Of a DNA stretch of 64,000 nt, positions 59,707-64,000 are shown piece after piece. Each line of letters starts with the position of its first letter. Position 1 is the stretch's first letter. The DNA is taken from positions 186,001-250,000 of the forward strand of contig NZ_JBLZMW010000002.1 of NCBI RefSeq assembly GCF_048553275.1, written 5' to 3'. A model generated the notes under the pieces. That model saw nothing but the letters and a program-made list of their open reading frames with translations, was not told the origin of the DNA and searched no databases. This DNA comes from Pacificoceanicola sp048553275. Lineage in GTDB: Bacteria > Pseudomonadota > Alphaproteobacteria > Rhodobacterales > Rhodobacteraceae. The position numbers were made by a program, and so were the translations under genes.

Positions 59707-60101
59707 TCTTGCGCGGCACCCTTCTCATAAGCCTGATGGCGCTGGCGAGCGGGCTTTCTGCCTGCACGCCCGCGCCGCAGGCGGGGACTTTTGCCCCGGT
59801 CTACGAGGGAATCGAGACGCGCCTTCTCGAAGGCGATCTGGTGCAGTTTGACGTGACGATGCGCGGGGCGCGGGGGCAGGACGATGTCGCGGAGTATGCG
59901 GAGTGCGCCGCGGCGCAATATGCGCTGATCCGGGGCTATGGCTTTGCCCGGCACCTGCGCACGAATGTGAATGAAGAGGGCGGCCTGTGGCGGGGGGATG
60001 CGGTGTATACCATCTCTGCGGCGTTGCCCGAAGGGCTGAGGACCATCGACGCGGAAGTCGTCGCGCTGGCCTGTGCCGAAAACGGAATACCGATGGTGTG
60101 A
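59703..60101 (+). CDS. Small lipoprotein coupled to nuoG
   Basis: 132 residues, GTG start overlapping the nuoG stop (GTGA). The signal LISLMALASGLSAC has a lipobox-like LSAC (Cys near 20). The mature domain (VQFDVTMRGARGQDDVAEYAECAAAQYALIRGY) contains Cys pairs and recalls small uncharacterised Rhodobacterales lipoproteins. It ends 7 bases before nuoH. Confidence 0.75.
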   Translation: MILRGTLLISLMALASGLSACTPAPQAGTFAPVYEGIETRLLEGDLVQFDVTMRGARGQDDVAEYAECAAAQYALIRGYGFARHLRTNVNEEGGLWRGDAVYTISAALPEGLRTIDAEVVALACAENGIPMV

Positions 60102-60108
60102 GGATCTG

Positions 60109-61146
60109 ATGGCCGACTTCTTTACCACGCCTCTGGGCACACTGGTGATCATCTTTGCGCAATGCCTTGCGGTGTTGGGCTTTGTGATGGTTTCCCTGCT
60201 GTTTCTCGTCTACGGGGACCGCAAGATCTGGGCGGCGGTGCAGATGCGCCGGGGGCCGAACGTGGTGGGTGTCTTCGGCATCCTTCAGTCCGTTGCCGAT
60301 GCGCTGAAATACGTTGTCAAAGAGGTGGTTATCCCGGCGGGGGCGGATCGTCCCGTCTTCATGCTGGCACCGATGACCAGCTTTGTCCTGGCGGTGATCG
60401 TCTGGGCGGTGATCCCGTTCAACGATGGCTGGGTGATTTCCAACATCAACGTTGCCATTCTCTATGTCTTCGCGATGTCCTCGCTGGAGGTGTATGGCGT
60501 GATCATGGGCGGCTGGGCTTCGAACTCGAAATATCCCTTCCTTGGTTCGCTGCGCTCGGCGGCGCAGATGATTTCTTATGAGGTCAGCATCGGCCTGATC
60601 ATCATCGGCGTGATCATCTCCACCGGCTCGATGAATTTCGGCGACATCGTTCGGGCGCAGGATGGCTCTTTCGGGTTTTTCTCGTGGTACTGGCTGCCGC
60701 ACTTCCCGATGGTTTTCCTGTTCTTCATCAGCGCCCTGGCCGAAACCAACCGCCCGCCCTTCGACCTTCCCGAAGCGGAATCGGAACTGGTGGCGGGTTA
60801 CCAGGTGGAATATTCGGCGACGCCCTTCCTGCTGTTCATGGCGGGCGAATACATCGCCATCTTCCTGATGTGCGCGCTGACCTCGCTGCTGTTCTTCGGC
60901 GGCTGGCTCTCGCCGATCCCCGGCCTGCCGGACGGCGTGCTGTGGATGGTCGCCAAGATGGCCTTCTTCTTCTTCATCTTCGCCATGGTGAAGGCGATCA
61001 CCCCGCGCTACCGCTATGACCAGCTGATGCGCCTTGGTTGGAAGGTCTTCCTTCCGTTCAGCCTCGTGTGGGTGGTTTTCGTCGCCTTTGCTGCAAAATT
61101 CGACTGGTTCTTCGGGGCATACGCCCGTTGGACCACGGGAGGGTAA
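60109..61146 (+). CDS. nuoH: NADH-quinone oxidoreductase subunit H
   Basis: 345 residues, eight membrane helices. Connects the quinone pocket to the proton channels. RKIWAAVQMRRGPNVVG, SSLEVYGVIMGGWASNSKYP, and ALAETNRPPFDLPEAESELVAGYQVEYS (conserved Glu/Asp loop) are diagnostic. Confidence 0.97.
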   Translation: MADFFTTPLGTLVIIFAQCLAVLGFVMVSLLFLVYGDRKIWAAVQMRRGPNVVGVFGILQSVADALKYVVKEVVIPAGADRPVFMLAPMTSFVLAVIVWAVIPFNDGWVISNINVAILYVFAMSSLEVYGVIMGGWASNSKYPFLGSLRSAAQMISYEVSIGLIIIGVIISTGSMNFGDIVRAQDGSFGFFSWYWLPHFPMVFLFFISALAETNRPPFDLPEAESELVAGYQVEYSATPFLLFMAGEYIAIFLMCALTSLLFFGGWLSPIPGLPDGVLWMVAKMAFFFFIFAMVKAITPRYRYDQLMRLGWKVFLPFSLVWVVFVAFAAKFDWFFGAYARWTTGG

Positions 61147-61150
61147 CGAC

Positions 61151-61645
61151 ATGGCAAATACCGACTACGCCCGCAGGGCCAAGTATTTCCTGCTGTTCGA
61201 TTTCATCGAAGGCTTCCGCCTTGGCCTGAAGTACTTCTTCGCGCCCAAGGCGACGCTGAACTATCCGCATGAAAAGGGGCCTTTGAGCCCGCGGTTCCGC
61301 GGCGAACACGCGCTGCGTCGCTATCCCAACGGCGAAGAGCGCTGCATTGCCTGCAAACTCTGCGAGGCGATCTGCCCGGCGCAGGCGATCACCATTGACG
61401 CCGAGCCGCGCGAGGATGGCAGCCGCCGCACCACGCGTTATGACATCGACATGACCAAGTGCATCTATTGCGGCTTCTGCCAGGAAGCCTGCCCGGTGGA
61501 TGCCATCGTCGAAGGGCCGAACTTCGAGTTTGCGACGGAGACGCGCGAAGAGCTGTTCTATGACAAGGACAAGCTGCTGGCGAACGGTGACCGCTGGGAA
61601 GCCGAGATCGCCCGCAACCTCGAGTTGGATGCACCCTACCGATGA
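61151..61645 (+). CDS. nuoI: NADH-quinone oxidoreductase subunit I
   Basis: 164 residues. Two [4Fe-4S] clusters (N6a, N6b): CIACKLCEAICPAQAI and CIYCGFCQEACPVDAI. RFRGEHALRRYPNGEERCIAC is the conserved core. The stop overlaps the next ATG by 4 bases. Confidence 0.97.
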   Translation: MANTDYARRAKYFLLFDFIEGFRLGLKYFFAPKATLNYPHEKGPLSPRFRGEHALRRYPNGEERCIACKLCEAICPAQAITIDAEPREDGSRRTTRYDIDMTKCIYCGFCQEACPVDAIVEGPNFEFATETREELFYDKDKLLANGDRWEAEIARNLELDAPYR

Positions 61646-62043
61646 GCCTTGACGCGCCGCATACCGACACCTACGCCCGCGGGAAGACCCTCTCCGAACA
61701 GGTCAATCCCGGGATGGAGGACGCTCTGCGTGATCGTTACGACGCGCTGGTTCCGGGGCTGTCCCGGACCATCGTGGATGTGGCCTATGGCCAGTTCTAT
61801 GCCCGTGGCGGTGTTGACGAGAAGACGCGCCTGCTGGCGACGGTGGCGGCGCTGACCGCGCTTGGTGGCCAGACCCGGCCGCAGCTCAAGGTCAACATTG
61901 CCAGTGCCCGCGCGGTTGGCGCGAGCCGGGAGGAGATCGCGGAGATCATCTTCCAGATGACGCTCTATGGCGGTTTCCCGGCCATGATCAACGCAATGAA
62001 CGCCGCTATGGAGGTGTTCGACGCCGAGGAGGCCGAGGCATGA
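61642..62043 (+). CDS. Carboxymuconolactone-decarboxylase-like protein, first of pair
   Basis: 133 residues, AhpD/CMD fold: TRLLATVAALTALGGQTRPQLKVNIASARAVGASREEIAEIIFQM. It contains no cysteine, so it lacks the CxxC of AhpD peroxidases, and the His of true decarboxylases appears replaced in KVNIASA. It overlaps nuoI and the next gene by 4 bases each. Possibly a structural or binding role near complex I. Confidence 0.8.
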   Translation: MSLDAPHTDTYARGKTLSEQVNPGMEDALRDRYDALVPGLSRTIVDVAYGQFYARGGVDEKTRLLATVAALTALGGQTRPQLKVNIASARAVGASREEIAEIIFQMTLYGGFPAMINAMNAAMEVFDAEEAEA

Positions 62044-62447
62044 GCGATCCCAAGACGCCATTCGAGCTGATGATGGAGCAGGCGCAGGAGATGGCCAAGG
62101 CCTTCAATCCGGCACTGTCCTCTTTCGATCCCAAGGGCTTCGAGAAGATGTGGCCGACCATGCCGAAGGACGCCATGGAAATGTGGTTCGGCAAGGGGAT
62201 GTCGAAGGAGGGTCTTGACGCAAAGACCCGCCTGCTGCTGACGCTCGCCGGGCTGACCATGCAGGGCGCGCAGGCGGAGACGCCGTTCCGCATGACCGTG
62301 CGCCACGCTCTGGAGGCCGGTGCCTCCAAAGAAGAGATCGCCGAGACCATCGCCCAGATGTCGATGTTCGCCGGTATTCCTGCCATGACCCGCGCCATGG
62401 ATATGGCCAAGGCAGTCATGGAAGACAGAAAGGATGAAGAGACATGA
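62040..62447 (+). CDS. Carboxymuconolactone-decarboxylase-like protein, second of pair
   Basis: 135 residues, same fold with an N-terminal helical extension (PFELMMEQAQEMAKAFNPAL). TRLLLTLAGLTMQGAQAETPFRMTVRHALEAGASKEEIAETIAQ is the core; a His is kept in VRHAL, but again no cysteine. It overlaps nuoJ by 4 bases. The two proteins are divergent paralogues and may form a heteromer. Confidence 0.8.
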   Translation: MSDPKTPFELMMEQAQEMAKAFNPALSSFDPKGFEKMWPTMPKDAMEMWFGKGMSKEGLDAKTRLLLTLAGLTMQGAQAETPFRMTVRHALEAGASKEEIAETIAQMSMFAGIPAMTRAMDMAKAVMEDRKDEET

Positions 62448-63046
62448 TCGCCTTTGCCTTCTACCTGTTCGCCGTTGGCGCTGTTGCGGGGGGCCTGTTC
62501 ACAGTGATCAGCCGCAATCCGGTGCATTCGGTGCTCTGGCTGATCCTCGCCTTCCTGTCGGCGGCGGGCATGTTCGTGCTCATGGGGGCGGAATTCGTCG
62601 CCATGCTGCTGATCATTGTCTATGTCGGCGCGGTGGCGGTGCTCTTCCTCTTTGTTGTGATGATGCTGGACGTGGATTTCGCCGAGCTCAAGGCGGAGAT
62701 GGCGCGCTACATGCCGCTGGCCCTGTTGATCGGCGTTGTGATCCTGATGCAGCTGGCCATGGCGTTCGGCGTCTGGGAAGCGTCCGAGATCGCGGCGGAC
62801 CAGATGGCCAACCCGATTCCGGCGGATGTGCACAACACGGCGGCGCTCGGGCTGATCCTTTACGACAAGTATTTCCTGCTGTTCCAGCTGTCTGGACTGA
62901 TCCTGCTGGTCGCGATGATCGGGGCAATCGTCCTGACGCTGCGCCACCGTGCGGGTGTGAAACGGCAGGACATCGTGAGCCAGATCATGCGCGATCCGAA
63001 ACAGCAGATGGCGCTCAAGGACGTAAAACCGGGACAGGGGCTGTAA
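62444..63046 (+). CDS. nuoJ: NADH-quinone oxidoreductase subunit J
   Basis: 200 residues, five membrane helices. FYLFAVGAVAGGLFTVISRNPVHSVLWLILAFLSAAGMFVLMGAEFVAMLLIIVYVGAVAVLFLFVVMMLD is the family core with the pi-bulge region. The C-terminus is soluble (KRQDIVSQIMRDPKQQ). Confidence 0.95.
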   Translation: MIAFAFYLFAVGAVAGGLFTVISRNPVHSVLWLILAFLSAAGMFVLMGAEFVAMLLIIVYVGAVAVLFLFVVMMLDVDFAELKAEMARYMPLALLIGVVILMQLAMAFGVWEASEIAADQMANPIPADVHNTAALGLILYDKYFLLFQLSGLILLVAMIGAIVLTLRHRAGVKRQDIVSQIMRDPKQQMALKDVKPGQGL

Positions 63047-63049
63047 CCG

Positions 63050-63655
63050 TTGACATCGGCCTTCACATATCTTGGCTGTATCGGGGCTGCCGCCGTTTTG
63101 ACGGCGGGGCAGGCTTTGGCCTGTTCCATCAACCCGATCAGCGAGGATGAGCGCCTGCGCCAGGCCTATGACCAGCGCATGAAGAGCAAGCCGGTGGTGA
63201 CCCGCAAGGATTGCTCGTTCGTGAATGGCGGTGTGCATGACACATTTTCGGGCGGTCCCGCGATCGACCTTGGCAGCGCGCGTTTTTACCAGGTGCTCGA
63301 AACCGTCGAGGGCAAGGTCACGTCGGCGTTGGTCGCCGATTGTGGCACACGCGAAGTGATCCGGTTGAACTCTGCGGTGATCGACAACGAGAACCGCGTC
63401 GAGGGTCCCTGCGGCGGCGAAGACGGGGATCGCTATACCCTGGTCGGTGCGGGCGGCACGCTGAGCCTGACCGAAGGCAAGGATGTGAAGGCGCTGTCGA
63501 ACATCGCCAAGGGGATGAGCGAAGTTTATGTCGACGAGGCGGTTTGGCCGCTGCGTATGGCGGACCGCGATGTGCCGGTACTTCCGAAGGACCGGGTCGA
63601 TTTTCTGTGCGGGTGTCGGATTTTCTATCCTGACTCGGCGGGGGCGCGGAAATGA
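63050..63655 (+). CDS. Hypothetical exported protein in the nuo locus
   Basis: 201 residues, TTG start 3 bases after nuoJ. A signal peptide (about 1-25, ending GQALA) precedes a Cys-containing domain (ACSINPI, KDCSFV, ADCGT, GPCGGED, LCGCRIF). Not recognised. It overlaps the next small gene by 4 bases. Confidence 0.65.
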   Translation: MTSAFTYLGCIGAAAVLTAGQALACSINPISEDERLRQAYDQRMKSKPVVTRKDCSFVNGGVHDTFSGGPAIDLGSARFYQVLETVEGKVTSALVADCGTREVIRLNSAVIDNENRVEGPCGGEDGDRYTLVGAGGTLSLTEGKDVKALSNIAKGMSEVYVDEAVWPLRMADRDVPVLPKDRVDFLCGCRIFYPDSAGARK

Positions 63656-63792
63656 TGGGGTTGATCGCCTCGCTCAAGGGCAGCATTGCGCTGCTGGGCG
63701 TCGGCGGGATTGCGGCGCTTTGGGTGATCAAGGCGGTGCTGGGACTGGCGCTTGTGCGCTGGTGGAAGGCGCGGCGGGCTGCTCGGGTCTGA
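63652..63792 (+). CDS. 46-residue single-span membrane protein
   Basis: ATGA overlap with the previous stop. MMGLIASLKGSIALLGVGGI then AALWVIKAVLGLALVRWWKARRAARV gives one or two short hydrophobic helices and a basic tail. The overlap and hydrophobic-then-basic layout favour a real protein. The spacer to nuoK then follows. Confidence 0.6.
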   Translation: MMGLIASLKGSIALLGVGGIAALWVIKAVLGLALVRWWKARRAARV

Positions 63793-63809
63793 GGCGCAAA
63801 AGAGATGAG

Positions 63810-63830
63810 GTCCCGGATCAGGTCCGGGAC
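63810..63830. repeat. CCGGATCAGGTCCGG palindromic repeat, second copy
   Basis: An 8-bp stem GTCCCGGA/TCCGGGAC with loop TCAGG, between the 46-residue gene and nuoK. Same loop and core as 16002-16022. Confidence 0.65.
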
Positions 63831-63897
63831 TGCGGATCGCCAAGGCGGACCGCGTGAGTAAAAGACGACAATCGGGCGAGACCCGGAGGGACGTGAG

Positions 63898-64000
63898 ATG
63901 ATCGGATTGGAACATTACCTGACGGTGGCGGCTGTGCTGTTCGTCATCGGGATTTTCGGGCTTTTCCTGAACCGCAAGAACGTGATCATCCTGCTGATGA
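63898..64000 (+). CDS. nuoK: NADH-quinone oxidoreductase subunit K, truncated by window end
   Basis: 34 codons visible of about 101. MIGLEHYLTVAAVLFVIGIF and LFLNRKNVIILLM match the first helix and loop of NuoK. GGAGGG lies 7 bases before the ATG. The rest of the nuo locus (nuoL, M, N) presumably continues to the right. Confidence 0.93.
   Translation, partial: MIGLEHYLTVAAVLFVIGIFGLFLNRKNVIILLM

Overview
The window is high-GC alphaproteobacterial DNA, most likely from a Rhodobacterales member of the Roseobacter group. The basis is protein-level resemblance: RNase E with an acidic insert, an alphaproteobacterial-type SerC, DUF2794, DUF5333 and DUF5337 proteins, an extended NuoE, and a leucine-catabolism cluster. 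Genes are dense, often overlap by 1-4 bases (ATGA/GTGA), and commonly use GTG or TTG starts. I saw no rRNA, tRNA, CRISPR array, intact insertion sequence or prophage.

Layout. 1-6.2 kb: a truncated phosphotransferase coupled to a penicillin-acylase-family hydrolase (minus strand), a beta-hydroxyacid dehydrogenase, a strong terminator, copy A of a 116-bp dispersed element, and a decayed Gfo/Idh/MocA oxidoreductase pseudogene running into a VOC protein. 6.2-15.5 kb: rne; a divergent RidA/WYL-regulator pair; a GDPD-like protein; a coupled cytochrome P450 and membrane hydrolase; ccdA. 15.6-25 kb: tusA, a MITE-like element, divergent hemC and hemE, class I aldolase, trmD plus GNAT, yihY, rplS-rpmE and an orphan histidine kinase. 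25-34 kb: a class III aminotransferase, a metallophosphatase, a degenerate receiver protein, the serine operon serC-(HExxH protein)-serA with a structured leader, DUF2794, a DegT aminotransferase and a general-stress flavoprotein.

34.3-46 kb is a leucine/isovalerate catabolic operon: ivd, an acyl-CoA synthetase, mccB, mccA, hmgL and a methylglutaconyl-CoA-hydratase-type gene take leucine-derived isovaleryl-CoA to acetoacetate and acetyl-CoA. It is interleaved with secreted small proteins, ASCH and macro-domain genes, a GST and a P-loop kinase. A promoter overlapped by a perfect inverted repeat precedes ivd.

46-64 kb holds copy B of the dispersed element and then the respiratory complex I (nuo) locus from nuoA to a truncated nuoK. 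Many accessory genes are inserted: a sulfotransferase, lipoproteins, a membrane protein that duplicates the NuoE C-terminal domain, an Ala/Lys/Pro-rich phasin-like protein, DUF5337, a zinc-ribbon membrane protein, DUF5333, two cysteine-free carboxymuconolactone-decarboxylase-like proteins and a 46-residue membrane protein.

The least-explained signals are: (i) the NuoE C-terminal domain and its membrane-tethered paralogue; (ii) the paired 116-bp elements inside GTTAA-rich spacers; (iii) a 27-bp palindromic repeat present once between genes and once inside mccB; (iv) two GGAAC-N17-CGTT promoters of the EcfG general-stress type; (v) a 16-bp inverted repeat that competes with an orphan terminator near 10.8-10.9 kb. 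All product names are from reading the translated sequence; no database search was run.
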